From Methanothermobacter sp. MT-2 (GTDB lineage Archaea > Methanobacteriota > Methanobacteria > Methanobacteriales > DSM-23052): 64,000 nucleotides of DNA. The position numbers and the translations under genes are program-made. Positions 18,534 to 30,232 of the stretch are shown here, one piece after another (within the stretch, counting starts at the first letter, position 1; the number at the start of each line of letters is the position of its first letter). The DNA lies in the NCBI GenBank assembly GCA_003584625.1, contig AP017647.1, positions 792,603 to 856,602 on the forward strand, written 5' to 3'. The notes beneath the pieces are model-generated. The model searched no databases and had not been told where the DNA came from. It worked only from the letters and a program-made list of their open reading frames with translations.

Positions 18534-19791
18534 CTTTCCCCTTTTTTTCCCATCGTTTCCTGTTGTAGTATGTGAGGGGGTTTTGGATTTTTTCGCATAA
18601 CTTGTCTGGTTTGCATAGGCTTGGTAGGTGTATTTTTATCTTTTCGCAGCTCATTGGCGTGTACCATTTACTTTCCCCTTCATGTTCTAGGCTAGGTGTT
18701 TCATGTAATCCGAATCCGAGCTTTGCTGTGATATTAAATTTTTCTTGAGGGTCGTCCTGGAATAAGGGTGGTTCGCAGTTATCAGCCGCCTCATATATTA
18801 ATGGTAATATTTCATTGAGTGTTACATCGAGGTTTGGGTCGAAATCTGAAACCTTATGGGGTTTCCTGTCTTTGAAGACAGCTGGATACAAGCGGGCATA
18901 TGATAGGAATCCTGTGAGTAATAATACTATGGCATCGTTTCTGTTACCTGCCTTAACGCCGGCCATTGTATTTTTTATACATGGTGGAAATGCATCGAAA
19001 TCCAGTCTAGAGGCTCTTATTGTCCCGGCACCTGCTTTTTTAGGGATGAAGAATTGTTGGCTTATCTTTTCGCGGATTTTATCTGCCAGTTCTAATAGTG
19101 TGGGGTGTGGTTCGATTTTCGCAGCCATCTTATGGACCTTGTTGATGTATTTTTCGGTTTCTTGGATTATAAGGTATGGTATGATCTTCTCTCTTAGAGC
19201 TTCGATTATGTGTCGGTTTCTTCCCTGTTGGGATTCCTTGTCTAGGATGACTTTACCATTTTTGAGTATGAGTTCGGTTAATTTTATTCTCCTGTTTTCA
19301 AGGAGTTTTTCTAGTTGGCTCCAGTGTGGTGTTTCCCCATCTAATAATTCTTCCAGGATACTGGTTGATATCCTCTCTTTCAGATGATTTTCCATCGTCG
19401 AAAGTCTTTCTTTCACAAGCTCGCCCTCTGATTCTATGAATATACGGGTTTCCCTAGAATTTGGGTTGAATCTAGCCCCTATAGCCTGTGCGAGTATGTA
19501 GAATGCCACAACATCAAATTCTGCTAACTCAGGGTTGAAAAGGAACCTGTAGTATCCCGGGTTGTATTTTCCACGGCCCCTTTTTTTCAAGTACCATTCA
19601 ATCCTTTTTATGGAAAGTTCCCAGAGACTCCCCGGTATCTTGGAATCATCATCAAGTTTCTGACCACTTGTATGCTCTATGATGCGAAAAAGGCGAGGAT
19701 CATCTTCCATTATCCTGTTAATATCTCCAATAGCTTTTACACGTTCCTTTGCCTCTTGTGAGAATGGGTTTATAAAAATTGTAGACATCAT
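18496..19791 (-). CDS. priL: DNA primase large (Fe-S) subunit
   Basis: The 431-residue protein has the C-terminal iron-sulfur domain of PriL/p58 with cysteines in FPPCIKNTMAG, NCEPPLFQ, SCEKIKIHLPSLC and LCEKIQNPLTYY; the four ligands of the 4Fe-4S cluster are expected among these. The N-terminal half is helical and contacts PriS. The gene is first in a two-gene primase operon and overlaps priS by 38 bases. It begins MMSTIFINPFSQEAKERV. Confidence 0.94.
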   Translation of the reverse strand: MMSTIFINPFSQEAKERVKAIGDINRIMEDDPRLFRIIEHTSGQKLDDDSKIPGSLWELSIKRIEWYLKKRGRGKYNPGYYRFLFNPELAEFDVVAFYILAQAIGARFNPNSRETRIFIESEGELVKERLSTMENHLKERISTSILEELLDGETPHWSQLEKLLENRRIKLTELILKNGKVILDKESQQGRNRHIIEALREKIIPYLIIQETEKYINKVHKMAAKIEPHPTLLELADKIREKISQQFFIPKKAGAGTIRASRLDFDAFPPCIKNTMAGVKAGNRNDAIVLLLTGFLSYARLYPAVFKDRKPHKVSDFDPNLDVTLNEILPLIYEAADNCEPPLFQDDPQEKFNITAKLGFGLHETPSLEHEGESKWYTPMSCEKIKIHLPSLCKPDKLCEKIQNPLTYYNRKRWEKKGKGDKDIPRSNTRR

Positions 19792-19832
19792 ATAAAATAT
19801 AGTCTCATCCTACAATAAACCTTTTATTAAGA

Positions 19833-20114
19833 TCAGGGTTTAATTTTGTTAGTAGACATGTTGGTTCGATTGGTCTCATTTTGTGTTGTTGTATTGTTTT
19901 TTACAGGGATAGCATGTTTTTCTACCCATACAGGCTGAAATGTAGGGTTTCCTATGGTGTTCATCTTTTCTTCTTGTGCCTTTATCACTTGTGGTACTTC
20001 GATTTTTGGAATTTCTGTGAAGAATATCAGGGCCGATGCTGATCCATAAGCTATTAACGCTATCATTAATATGACGAATATCCTCCCAAGTTTGCCATGG
20101 TTCAACTTTACCAC
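19833..20114 (-). CDS. Small single-pass membrane protein, unknown function
   Basis: This 93-residue frame has a basic start (MVKLNHGKLGR), one membrane helix (residues 11-32) and an outside tail rich in Asn, Thr and Lys with sequons (NNTT, NET, NRT), as is common in surface-anchored archaeal proteins. No domain is recognised. It lies between priL and the QueG-like gene; an overlapping minus-strand frame from 20169 is a shadow. Coding nature is supported by composition only. Confidence 0.5.
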   Translation of the reverse strand: MVKLNHGKLGRIFVILMIALIAYGSASALIFFTEIPKIEVPQVIKAQEEKMNTIGNPTFQPVWVEKHAIPVKNNTTTQNETNRTNMSTNKIKP

Positions 20115-20241
20115 ACCTTCTAAAATTTTTTTGATTAACCCTCCAAATAAATATAGTGGTCTGAATCATCCCCTTTTTTTGGCCGCATTGAGTTGACCAT
20201 TAGGGGAATGCAAAACTATTTTTTAAGCTTTCCTTTGGAAA

Positions 20242-21096
20242 TTGTATTATATGATAAAATTAATAGATTATCATATGAGTTCTCGTGTTTTGAAAAAGGA
20301 ACTTTTGAGAAAATGTGAGGATCTTGGAATACCCCTCGTGGGTTTCGCACCAGTTAAAAGATGGGAAGATCCACCAAAGGAACTTCCCCACAAATTTTCA
20401 GAGTGGATACCTAAGGAGTTCCATCCCAGATCAATATACCCAGAGGCAGCTACCGTCATGATAATAGGACTCCCAGTCCAACTCCCTATAGTGGAAACAG
20501 CACCCTCCATATATTATCATGAATTATATAAAACCGTGAATACCATGCTGGATTTAAAAGCCTACGAACTCTCAGTTTTTTTGAACATGGAATCATATCC
20601 TTCCATTTACCTGCCAAGAGATGGGTATGCTAATATAGATGTGCTGCTTGAAAACCCCTTTGCCTTTTTCTCCCATAAACACGCAGCTTACCTCGCTGGC
20701 CTAGGATCCTTCGGACAGAACAATCTAATTCTAACCAGGGAATATGGGCCAAGGATCAGATTCACTTCCATATTCACTTCTGCTTCCATAAAACCAGATC
20801 CTATAAAGGTCAAGGATTTATGTATAAGATGTCTTAGGTGTGCTAGTAACTGTCCAGTAGGAGCCATAAAAACAAAGGGAGAGTTCCCACCACCTATAGA
20901 TAAAAAACTTTGCGCTATGAGGAGCGCGAAACTTTGGAGTAAACATAAATCACCCTGCGGCATTTGTATCAAAGTGTGTCCCGTGGGAGAAGATAGGAAA
21001 CTATTTAATCGCACCGACATGTCCATATATGATGGAAAAGGCCCTAAAAAGTATAGGAGGGCCTGGTCCCATGTGCAAAAATATGGAACCCTTTAA
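20242..21096 (+). CDS. QueG-like 4Fe-4S protein (epoxyqueuosine reductase family, short form)
   Basis: The protein has the reductase core found in epoxyqueuosine reductase-type proteins (AAYLAGLGSFGQNNLILTREYGPRIRF, then FTSI) followed by two ferredoxin-like clusters: CIRCLRCASNCPVGAI and CGICIKVCPVG. Full QueG binds a cobamide; this version is short (284 residues) and lacks the HEAT-repeat tail. Methanogens make archaeosine, not queuosine, so the substrate is probably different. The start is uncertain: TTG 20242, ATG 20251 and ATG 20275 are all possible and none has a strong ribosome site. Confidence 0.8.
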   Translation: MYYMIKLIDYHMSSRVLKKELLRKCEDLGIPLVGFAPVKRWEDPPKELPHKFSEWIPKEFHPRSIYPEAATVMIIGLPVQLPIVETAPSIYYHELYKTVNTMLDLKAYELSVFLNMESYPSIYLPRDGYANIDVLLENPFAFFSHKHAAYLAGLGSFGQNNLILTREYGPRIRFTSIFTSASIKPDPIKVKDLCIRCLRCASNCPVGAIKTKGEFPPPIDKKLCAMRSAKLWSKHKSPCGICIKVCPVGEDRKLFNRTDMSIYDGKGPKKYRRAWSHVQKYGTL

Positions 21097-21377
21097 TTCC
21101 TTCCTGAAAATGTGAATTGGAGGGAAAAACGGGAGATTGGAAGATTTTATCCAAAAGACGATTATTGCTCCATTCCAATAACATTTTTTGATGAGAATAT
21201 TAGATGCCAAAATCCAAGATTTAAGCTGGAACACCTCAATGAAGCGATTCTGGGTTTGTAAGAAAAAAATAGTAAATTGTATGGTCAACCATAATTTGGA
21301 AGGAACATAAGTAACTGATATTGTGGCCAGCGAAAAAAAAAGACCTTCATCGGTTATTATATTATACCGTCAAGTAT

Positions 21378-21913
21378 CTACATTACTGTTGCTATGGCTT
21401 TTTCTTCGTCTTCAACAATTCCTCCAGAAGAATCTGCAACTTTTATCGCTATTTTTAAATAGTATTTTTTCTTGAAATTTTGGGCTTCTGAATGTTCTAT
21501 TCTCCCTAACAGATCTGAAACTGTTTTTAAACCTTCCAGTGGGGTTTTTGATTTTCCAATGGAAACTCTGCATAAGATTGCATACCTTAGTAGGGTTTAG
21601 TGAAAAAAAACCCAAAATGGTGTTAGATTTTTGCATAGTATGTGTGAGATTTCGCAGATAATGGAAGAGGTTCCCTATCATAAACTTTGGCAGTGAGTGG
21701 GTAATAAAATGGGAAACCCTTGTCTGTGTTTGAAATCTAACTTCGTTTAAGTTCTCTAATGAAACAAAAAAAAGAGGAAAATTTGGCTTTGTAAAAATCA
21801 TGATTTTCTCTATTAGGTTTTCACATGCCTGTAAGGTGATAGCGGACGTTTTTGAGCTTGGTTTCCTTGTATCCTTCTCTTTCACTCTTTGAATAGTTTT
21901 CATCATCAAAAAA
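21378..21913 (-). pseudogene. Decayed coding remnant in several frames
   Basis: The 988-base gap between the QueG-like gene and the acyltransferase-like gene has no convincing intact gene. On the minus strand, two segments read like protein in different frames: 21596 down to the TAG at 21378 (…KTPLEGLKTVSDLLGRIEH… and …IKVADSSGGIVEDEEKAIATVM) and about 21913 to 21821 (DDENYSKSEREGYKETK…VRYHLTGM). Neither has a proper start and the space between is broken by stops and a T8 run. A 165-codon open frame over the same bases (21412-21909) is in a third frame and looks spurious. The original function is not recognisable. Confidence 0.35.
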
Positions 21914-22084
21914 ATCTTTTCAAGACAGATATTACTATTTCCACCAAAGTTTCTGAGGCGATATTCAGGTGATTATCTGCATAAAACTAAATATGATTTC
22001 TACAGAGCCTAAATTTGGCGTGATCCTTGAAAAGACTTCTTATAATTGAAATTTACCCAAATTTTTTCACGGGACCCGCACAGA

Positions 22085-22837
22085 CTATTGAGAGATTCTG
22101 ATCATGAATAGAATGGCCAGGATGATGGGTTGATGTATAAAGTATATGAAGAGTGAATGTCTTCCCATGAATGCTAAAAACTTCACGATTTTATACTTTG
22201 AAAGGTCTTTTATATGGAATCTTCTTTTATAGTCCTTGTATAGTTTCCCAGCAGCGTATATTCCAAGGGAGACCACACCCATCCATGGTAGGATGGGAAA
22301 ATAGTCGAGTGTATAAAAGTTTGGTGGGATGATACCAAGCCAGAAAAGATAACTGATATCAAATCTTTGATTTAAGAGGAAAAAACCCACTATTATGAAC
22401 AAGATAGCTAGTGGGAGATTTAGTTTTTCATGACGTAGTAGAGGGTAGCTGAGTATTATTGCGACTCCTATAAAATGCAGAACCCCAAATATTATATAAC
22501 CCTCGCCGATCACCAGCCAAGTTACAATGGTGATGATAAAAGCATATGATAGTATCCTTAAACCCCTCTTCACATACTTTAAGATGAGCAAACCTTTATA
22601 TCCAGAGAGGATAGTGCGCATATAACTGAGTTTGAGGGATGTTCCCACAAGGAATATGAAAATGAAGGCTGTTAACCTCCCAAAGAACCATAAAATGCCG
22701 CTTTGGAGGTTGAGTGACACCATCCCAAGATAGTTAAGATCAAATAATGAGTGAAAGGTTATCATCATCAAAACTGCAATTCCCCGGAGCACATCCACCT
22801 CCCAAAACCTAGGATATAATCTCTGAAACGACATCAT
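22085..22837 (-). CDS. DUF1624/acyltransferase-like multi-pass membrane protein
   Basis: The protein begins MMSFQRLYPRFWEVDVLRGIAVLMM, the typical start of heparan-alpha-glucosaminide N-acetyltransferase/DUF1624 membrane proteins, followed by about seven hydrophobic helices, a GVLHFIGVAIILSYPLL segment and the late FMGRHSLFIYFIHQPIIL motif. Family members are thought to acylate or acetylate cell-envelope sugars. The open frame extends to 22924, but those 29 codons lie in the conserved element upstream of the structured RNA, so ATG 22837 is chosen. Confidence 0.8.
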   Translation of the reverse strand: MMSFQRLYPRFWEVDVLRGIAVLMMITFHSLFDLNYLGMVSLNLQSGILWFFGRLTAFIFIFLVGTSLKLSYMRTILSGYKGLLILKYVKRGLRILSYAFIITIVTWLVIGEGYIIFGVLHFIGVAIILSYPLLRHEKLNLPLAILFIIVGFFLLNQRFDISYLFWLGIIPPNFYTLDYFPILPWMGVVSLGIYAAGKLYKDYKRRFHIKDLSKYKIVKFLAFMGRHSLFIYFIHQPIILAILFMIRISQ

Positions 22838-22900
22838 ACACCCATTTATTCCTTCAAGATAATAATCAGTTTTTTGATCAGAAATTTTATTTTCCACTCC

Positions 22901-22954
22901 ACTTGCAAGACCCCCCACACACATGGGGGTAGTGGATGGGAAAAATTTAAATAC
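22901..22954 (+). promoter_or_regulatory. Upstream element and TATA box of structured RNA locus 1
   Basis: ACTTGCAAGACCCCCC at 22901-22916, with a G-run at 22925-22929 able to form a hairpin, is one of five similar elements in the window. The TATA box TTTAAATAC at 22946-22954 follows, about 25 bases before the predicted RNA start. The element would also lie upstream of the divergent acyltransferase-like gene. Confidence 0.6.
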
Positions 22955-22974
22955 ATCTTACAAATAATAAACAT

Positions 22975-23110
22975 TCTGTAGAGGTAGCTCCCGAATCCCC
23001 CCCTAAGGATGTGGGGGGTGTAGTGGCCGCGTGAACCGGCCAGTGAAAAATAAGGACATCATCAAAGTTTTCACGAAACCCTATCCACGAGGGTAGTTTA
23101 CACATGACAA
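22975..23110 (+). ncRNA. Structured RNA, family member 1 (class A)
   Basis: No protein frame fits; instead the region folds into consecutive helices that are perfect on inspection: C6/G6 (22998-23003 with 23013-23018), TGGCCG/CGGCCA (23024-23029 with 23037-23042) with the loop CGTGAAC, GTGAAAA/TTTTCAC (23043-23049 with 23068-23074) and ACCCT/AGGGT (23078-23082 with 23090-23094). The loop GTGAAC (23031-23036) can also pair with GTTTAC (23096-23101), forming a pseudoknot. It is closest to the copy at 55.4 kb. The tRNA-Gly pair starts 20 bases later, so it may be a tRNA co-transcript. Function is unknown. Confidence 0.65.
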
Positions 23111-23128
23111 AGTTATTGATAAGAGTTT

Positions 23129-23280
<152 letters not shown>

Positions 23281-23310
23281 TGTACTAGTTCTCTTACAAT
23301 CCCTAAAATC

Positions 23311-23316
23311 TTTTTT
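23311..23316 (+). terminator. T-run terminator after tRNA-Gly pair
   Basis: Six T residues 30 bases after tRNA-Gly(TCC) fit archaeal U-tract termination. There is no strong preceding hairpin. Confidence 0.4.
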
Positions 23317-23433
23317 CTTGGTATTCTTTTGAAATCCAGAGGAAAATTTTTTATAGGCATGGGGGAAATGTTAAAATAATCTTAGTAGATGGTAGATTAA
23401 TCTTTATCGTGTAAATTTTGGGTTGTGATGTTT

Positions 23434-25637
<2,204 letters not shown>

Positions 25638-25710
25638 TCTTCTCTCCGTCTTATTAGACGTGGGGGGGCCTTATTAAAAGCTGAAAATAAAAAAGGGGAA
25701 GTGTGGGAGG

Positions 25711-27330
25711 TTACATTGGTGGCATTCCGCCTTCCATGCCCTCCATTCCTTCTTCTTCGCCTTCTCCGCCTGCGGCGGCTATGACGTCATCGATTCTTAG
25801 TATCATTTCTGCTGCTTCTGCTGCTGATTGTATGGCTTGTCTTTTGACTCTGTGTGGTTCTAGTACTCCTGCTTCTTTCATGTCCACTACTTCGCCTTCG
25901 AAAACGTCTAGGCCCATGTATGGTGATTCTTCGTGGGCTGCTCTTAAATCAACGAGAGTGTCAATACTGTCAAGACCAGCATTCTCTGCCAAAGTCTTAG
26001 GAACTACCTCAAGAGCCTCTGCAAAAGCAGCTACAGCCAACTGCTCCCTGCCACTAATACTCTCACTGTAATCTTTAAGTTTTTTAGCGATCTCGACCTC
26101 GGGAGCCCCGCCGCCGGCAACGACCTTCTCATCTTCAACAGTCGCTGAAACCACTCCGATGGCGTCTTCGATAGCTCTTTCTACTTCGCTTACAACGTGT
26201 TCTGTGGATCCTCTTACTAGTATGGTGACTGCTTTGGGTTCTTTGCATTCTTCTACGAATATCATTTCTTCTCCTGAGATTTTTTTCTCCACGACTTTTC
26301 CTGCTTCTCCGAGGTCTTCTTCGCTGAGGTCTTCGATGTTTGTGACTATTTTTGCGCCGGTTGCCTTTGATAGTTTTTCTATGTCTGATTTTTTAACTCT
26401 TCTGACTGCGAGTACTCCGCCTTTTGCTAGGTAGTGTTGTGCTAGGTCGTCAATGCCTTTTTGGCAGAATAGTACGTTGGCTCCTGTGCTCACTATCTTG
26501 TCGACCATGTCTCTTATCATTTTTTCTTCTTGTTCGATGAAGGCTTGCATTTGTGATGGGTCTGTGATTCTTATTTCGGCGTCTACTTCTGTTTCTTTGA
26601 CTTCTATTGGACAGTTGAGTAGTGCTATTTTCGCGTTTTCAACCTTTTTGGGCATGCCTGGGTGTACTCTTTCTTTGTCGATTATCACTCCTTGGACTAG
26701 TACTGAGTCGTCTACGCTGCCGCCTTCTTTCTTTTCTATTTTTATGTGGTCTTTGTCTACTTCGCCGTTTTCTTCTACTTGTTTAACGGCGTCTACAACG
26801 AGTTCAGCTAGTGGTTTTCTGGCTTTTTCTGTTCCTTTTCCTGTCATTGCTGTCATGGCTACTTTTAGTAGGGTGTCGCGGTCGCTTGCACTTATTGATA
26901 TGCTGTCTAGGATTTCTTGGGCTTTTCTGGCTGCTTGTCGGTAGCCCATTGCTATGATTGTTGGGTGTATGTCCATGTCAAGTAGTTCTTCTGCTTTTTT
27001 GAGGAGGTCGCCTGCTATTATGACTGCTGTGGTTGTTCCGTCTCCTACTTCATCTTCTTGTGTTTTCGCAACTTCTACCAGCATTTTTGCGGCTGGGTGT
27101 TCTATGTCCATTTCTTTTAGTATTGTTACACCGTCATTTGTTACTACGATGTCCCCTAGGGAGTCTACGAGCATTTTGTCCATTCCTTTTGGGCCTAGGG
27201 TTGTTCTAACAGTTTCTGCTAATACTTTTCCTGCTAGTATGTTCATTCTTTGGGCGTCTCTTCCAAGGTATCTGCTTGTACCTTCTGGGAGAATGAGAAC
27301 TGGTTGTTGTCCTCCAGTTAACTGTGCCAT
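25711..27330 (-). CDS. ths: Thermosome subunit (group II chaperonin)
   Basis: The 539-residue protein has all group II chaperonin signatures: [17 protein letters not shown] near residue 35-60, the ATPase motif [16 protein letters not shown], the conserved [13 protein letters not shown] and the acidic Gly/Met-rich C-terminal tail ending GGMPPM. It folds proteins in a double-ring, eight- or nine-fold cage. TGAGGTGAT lies directly before ATG 27330, and a minus-strand TATA box is at 27381-27392, fitting strong and heat-inducible expression. Base use changes abruptly between about 25945 and 26150, a possible gene-conversion tract with another thermosome gene. Confidence 0.97.
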   Translation of the reverse strand: MAQLTGGQQPVLILPEGTSRYLGRDAQRMNILAGKVLAETVRTTLGPKGMDKMLVDSLGDIVVTNDGVTILKEMDIEHPAAKMLVEVAKTQEDEVGDGTTTAVIIAGDLLKKAEELLDMDIHPTIIAMGYRQAARKAQEILDSISISASDRDTLLKVAMTAMTGKGTEKARKPLAELVVDAVKQVEENGEVDKDHIKIEKKEGGSVDDSVLVQGVIIDKERVHPGMPKKVENAKIALLNCPIEVKETEVDAEIRITDPSQMQAFIEQEEKMIRDMVDKIVSTGANVLFCQKGIDDLAQHYLAKGGVLAVRRVKKSDIEKLSKATGAKIVTNIEDLSEEDLGEAGKVVEKKISGEEMIFVEECKEPKAVTILVRGSTEHVVSEVERAIEDAIGVVSATVEDEKVVAGGGAPEVEIAKKLKDYSESISGREQLAVAAFAEALEVVPKTLAENAGLDSIDTLVDLRAAHEESPYMGLDVFEGEVVDMKEAGVLEPHRVKRQAIQSAAEAAEMILRIDDVIAAAGGEGEEEGMEGMEGGMPPM

Positions 27331-27380
27331 GTAATCACCTCAATAAAATATTTTGCAATTATCCATGGGTTAGAGGTTCT

Positions 27381-27392
27381 ATAAATATTTTA
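27381..27392 (-). promoter_or_regulatory. TATA box of thermosome gene
   Basis: TAAAATATTTAT on the minus strand lies about 50 bases before the ATG at 27330, a normal distance for a short leader with the GAGGTGAT ribosome site. Confidence 0.5.
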
Positions 27393-27484
27393 CGGTTATC
27401 TTTGGGGGTTAATATAATTATAAAATGTTACTTAAAAAAAACATTTGCATTATAAAAACACTTAAAATATAGGGGGTGTGACCC

Positions 27485-28060
27485 ATGCCAAAGATAATAG
27501 GGATCGTTGGAAGTCCAAGGGTTGATGGTAACACAACCTTCCTAGTCAAGGAAGCTTTAACCGCGGCAGAAGAAGAAGGAATCGAAACAGAACTCATAAA
27601 ACTAGCAGAACATGATATAAACCCTTGCAGGGCATGTGATACATGCCTAGAGGGTGAATGTCCAATAGAAGATGATATCCCAATCTTGTTAGAGAAAATA
27701 GAAGAGGCTGACGCTATCATAATAGGCAGTCCAGTCTACTTTGGTAATGTAACCGGACAGACAAAAATGTTCATGGACAGAACAAGACCACTAAGAATAA
27801 ATTTCAAACTAAAAAATAAAATAGGCGGTGCAGTGACAGTAGGAGGTTCAAGAAATGGTGGCCAAGAAACAACATGTTCTGCAATTCACAATTTCCTACT
27901 GATACATGAGATGATTGTTGTAGGAGACTCTTCACCAACAGCCCACTATGGCGGTACAGGGGTTGGACGTGGAAGAGAAGATTGTAAAGAAGACCAATTT
28001 GGGATAGAAACATCCAGGAACCTTGGGAAGAGGATCGCGGAGCTTGTCACCAAAATTTAA
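27485..28060 (+). CDS. Iron-sulfur flavoprotein (NADPH-dependent FMN reductase fold)
   Basis: The 191-residue protein has the flavodoxin-like FMN loop GSPRVDGNTTFLVKEAL and SPVYFGNVTGQTKMFMDR, plus the compact cysteine motif C-x2-C-x2-C-x4-C (CRACDTCLEGEC, residues 43-54) that binds 4Fe-4S in methanogen iron-sulfur flavoproteins. These transfer electrons from ferredoxin and help remove oxygen or peroxide. A good GGGTGTGACCC site precedes ATG 27485. Confidence 0.9.
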   Translation: MPKIIGIVGSPRVDGNTTFLVKEALTAAEEEGIETELIKLAEHDINPCRACDTCLEGECPIEDDIPILLEKIEEADAIIIGSPVYFGNVTGQTKMFMDRTRPLRINFKLKNKIGGAVTVGGSRNGGQETTCSAIHNFLLIHEMIVVGDSSPTAHYGGTGVGRGREDCKEDQFGIETSRNLGKRIAELVTKI

Positions 28061-28062
28061 TA

Positions 28063-28581
28063 TTATTTTTCAATTTTTTCCCAGAGCATATCATTACCAC
28101 TTTTATGGGATCTGAAATAACCCTTCCTTTCAAGGTTTCGGAGAATCTGGAGCATATTCTTATACTTCAAATCCTTGAATCCTATATCCTGGATGAATGA
28201 ATGTAGTTTTTCTGTGGTGGCCCTACCATCTGGTAGTAGTCTGTAAATTTGTGACTGGAATGATGTAAGATCCTTTTTCGGTTTTGCTGTTAACTTTTTA
28301 AAGTATCCTTCTATCTTTTCTAGTTCCTCGATTCGGGCTTCTTTCTCGGTTAAAATTTTGTTCAGATTGTCTATGACATTCTCTTTTTCCTTTAAAAGTT
28401 TTTCAAGTTCATTGATATGTTCATCTTTTTTTCTTAATTCTTCCTCTAATATCTCCAGCTTTTCTGTGTTATCTTTTCTTTGCTCGCATTTTTCAAGTTC
28501 AAGTTCTAGTTTGCTTATCTCAAGCATGCATGCCTTGACAAGACGCCTTAATTCCTCTTTCTCTGAATCTTTAAGAAACAT
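28063..28581 (-). CDS. Coiled-coil protein with C-terminal winged-helix-like region
   Basis: Residues 1-100 form a long heptad-rich coiled coil (ELELEKCEQRKDNTEKLEILEEEL and repeats of LEK/KEKE). The C-terminal 70 residues (LPDGRATTEKLHSFIQDIGF...LQILRNLERKGYFRSHKSGNDMLW) resemble a winged helix with a wing hairpin. A regulatory or structural DNA-linked role is possible; no family is recognised. ATG 28581 after AGTGAT is used; ATG 28590 is the longer choice. It follows the PAP2 gene in the lysine-operon direction. Confidence 0.65.
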   Translation of the reverse strand: MFLKDSEKEELRRLVKACMLEISKLELELEKCEQRKDNTEKLEILEEELRKKDEHINELEKLLKEKENVIDNLNKILTEKEARIEELEKIEGYFKKLTAKPKKDLTSFQSQIYRLLPDGRATTEKLHSFIQDIGFKDLKYKNMLQILRNLERKGYFRSHKSGNDMLWEKIEK

Positions 28582-28599
28582 GTTAATCACTTGAAAAAA

Positions 28600-29178
28600 T
28601 CACTGATTTCCCCTTTTGATATTCATTCTATATTTTTTGCTGGACTTAAAAAATTTTTCTTCAATTCCAATAGAAACCAAAGCGCATAATATTCCAAGCA
28701 GAGCCCCTACAATAACATCCGATGGATAATGTAAACCCATATAAATCCTAGAAATCCCCACAAGAACAGCCAAGAAAATAAAAATAGGAAGTCTACCATA
28801 CCTTATCCCAAGGATCATAAACCCGCTGAAAGCAGCTACACTATGACCAGAAGGCATAGAATAACCCCCAACGATAATAGAATGCCTCACCCACCAAATA
28901 ACTTCGAATGGACGGGGAACCTGGAAGATGGCCTTTAAAGATTCACTTAAAAAATATCCTAAAACGAGGGCTAAAAGGCATGTGAAAGCTGTTCTCCTAC
29001 CCTTCACCCCAAAAAAAACTAAAAGTATTATGGATATGATTATCCAGAATATTTGAGTCCCTGCAAATGTTATAATTGGCATTAAAAAATCAAAAAAGGG
29101 GTTATGGAGCTGAATATTGAAAAAATAAAGTAATAAAAGATCTAGATGGTGCAAAAACCCAAGCAGACTCTCGAACAT
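28600..29178 (-). CDS. PAP2-family membrane phosphatase
   Basis: The three phosphatase motifs are in place: KAIFQVPRPFE, YSMPSGHSVAAFSG and SRIYMGLHYPSDVIVG, between about five membrane helices. Family members remove phosphate from lipid phosphates such as undecaprenyl or, in archaea, polyprenyl diphosphates. At 192 residues it is a standard length. It begins two bases after asd and is probably read through from the lysine operon. Confidence 0.88.
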   Translation of the reverse strand: MFESLLGFLHHLDLLLLYFFNIQLHNPFFDFLMPIITFAGTQIFWIIISIILLVFFGVKGRRTAFTCLLALVLGYFLSESLKAIFQVPRPFEVIWWVRHSIIVGGYSMPSGHSVAAFSGFMILGIRYGRLPIFIFLAVLVGISRIYMGLHYPSDVIVGALLGILCALVSIGIEEKFFKSSKKYRMNIKRGNQ

Positions 29179-29180
29179 TT

Positions 29181-30227
29181 CTAGAATATTATCTCATTTA
29201 TTAACTCAGCATTTAATATTGATGCACCTGCAGCTCCACGGATAGTATTATGACCAACCAACACATACCTCAAACTATTCTCAAATGCATCATCCATTCG
29301 AAGCCTACCAACCGTAACAGCCATCCCACCAGATTCATCCCTGTCAATACGTGGCTGAGGCCTGTCCTCTTCTTCCCTTACAACCACTGGTTTTTCAGGT
29401 GCTGAAGGCAACTCTAACTTCTGCGGTATCCCCTGAAATTCATCCATGATCCTCTTTATATCATCAATTTCAAATTCCTCTTCAAGTTCTATGAAAACCG
29501 CTTCAGTATGTCCATCAAGTACAGGAACCCTATGACAAGACGCGCTTATACCAAACTGGGCAGGAGTGACAGTCCCATTCTCTAACTCCCCAAGAAGATG
29601 GAGCGTCTCAGTCTCTATCTTCTCTTCCTCCCCTCCAATGTAAGGTACTAAATTATCTATTATTGCCATTGATGGGACGCCATTATATCCAGCCCCTGAA
29701 ACAGCCTGCATAGTAGCTACATACACCCTCTTTATAGTGTACTGGTCATGGATTGGCTTCAAAGTCAACGTGAGGGCGATCGTGGTACAATTCGGGTTCG
29801 TGACTATGAAACCATCCCATCCACGCCTCTTTTGCTGAACTTCTATAAGATCTAGGAAATCAGGGTTAACCTCTGGTATGACTAGAGGCACATCAGGTTC
29901 CATTCGCATAGCACTTGCATTCGATGCCACCACATACTCTTCCGCGAACTTCGGCTCCACCTTCGCAGCTATCTCAGGTGGAAGAGCCGAAAATAGTATG
30001 TCAACATCCCCTACCTTAGAGGGGTCTGTCCCTGCAACTATTATATCCTTAACTGACTCTGGCATTTCACTTTGAAGATACCATTTAGCCACTTCCCCGT
30101 AGGGTTTCCCCTCAGAACGTGGAGAGGCCGTGAGCACCTTAATCTCAAATTTAGGATGCTTATCTAAAAGTTCTATGAAACGTTGACCAACCATTCCAGT
30201 CGCGCCTAAAACTCCCACATCAACCAT
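29181..30227 (-). CDS. asd: Aspartate-semialdehyde dehydrogenase
   Basis: The protein has [17 protein letters not shown] at the start (NADP-binding), the catalytic cysteine in [17 protein letters not shown], the substrate-binding [12 protein letters not shown], and [18 protein letters not shown] with the active-site histidine. It makes aspartate semialdehyde for lysine, threonine and methionine and, in archaea, for AroA'. ATG 30227 is chosen because AGGTGAT lies five bases before it. It is the fourth gene of lysC-dapA-dapB-asd. Confidence 0.96.
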   Translation of the reverse strand: MVDVGVLGATGMVGQRFIELLDKHPKFEIKVLTASPRSEGKPYGEVAKWYLQSEMPESVKDIIVAGTDPSKVGDVDILFSALPPEIAAKVEPKFAEEYVVASNASAMRMEPDVPLVIPEVNPDFLDLIEVQQKRRGWDGFIVTNPNCTTIALTLTLKPIHDQYTIKRVYVATMQAVSGAGYNGVPSMAIIDNLVPYIGGEEEKIETETLHLLGELENGTVTPAQFGISASCHRVPVLDGHTEAVFIELEEEFEIDDIKRIMDEFQGIPQKLELPSAPEKPVVVREEEDRPQPRIDRDESGGMAVTVGRLRMDDAFENSLRYVLVGHNTIRGAAGASILNAELINEIIF

Positions 30228-30232
30228 TATAA

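Noticed and set aside
21412-21909. 165-codon minus-strand frame in the empty kilobase
   Set aside because: Its composition is Phe/Asn/Ser-heavy and unlike other proteins here, and more protein-like pieces occur in the other two frames, so it is probably chance.
22838-22924. N-terminal extension of the acyltransferase-like gene
   Set aside because: These codons lie over the conserved element upstream of structured RNA 1 and precede the normal family start.
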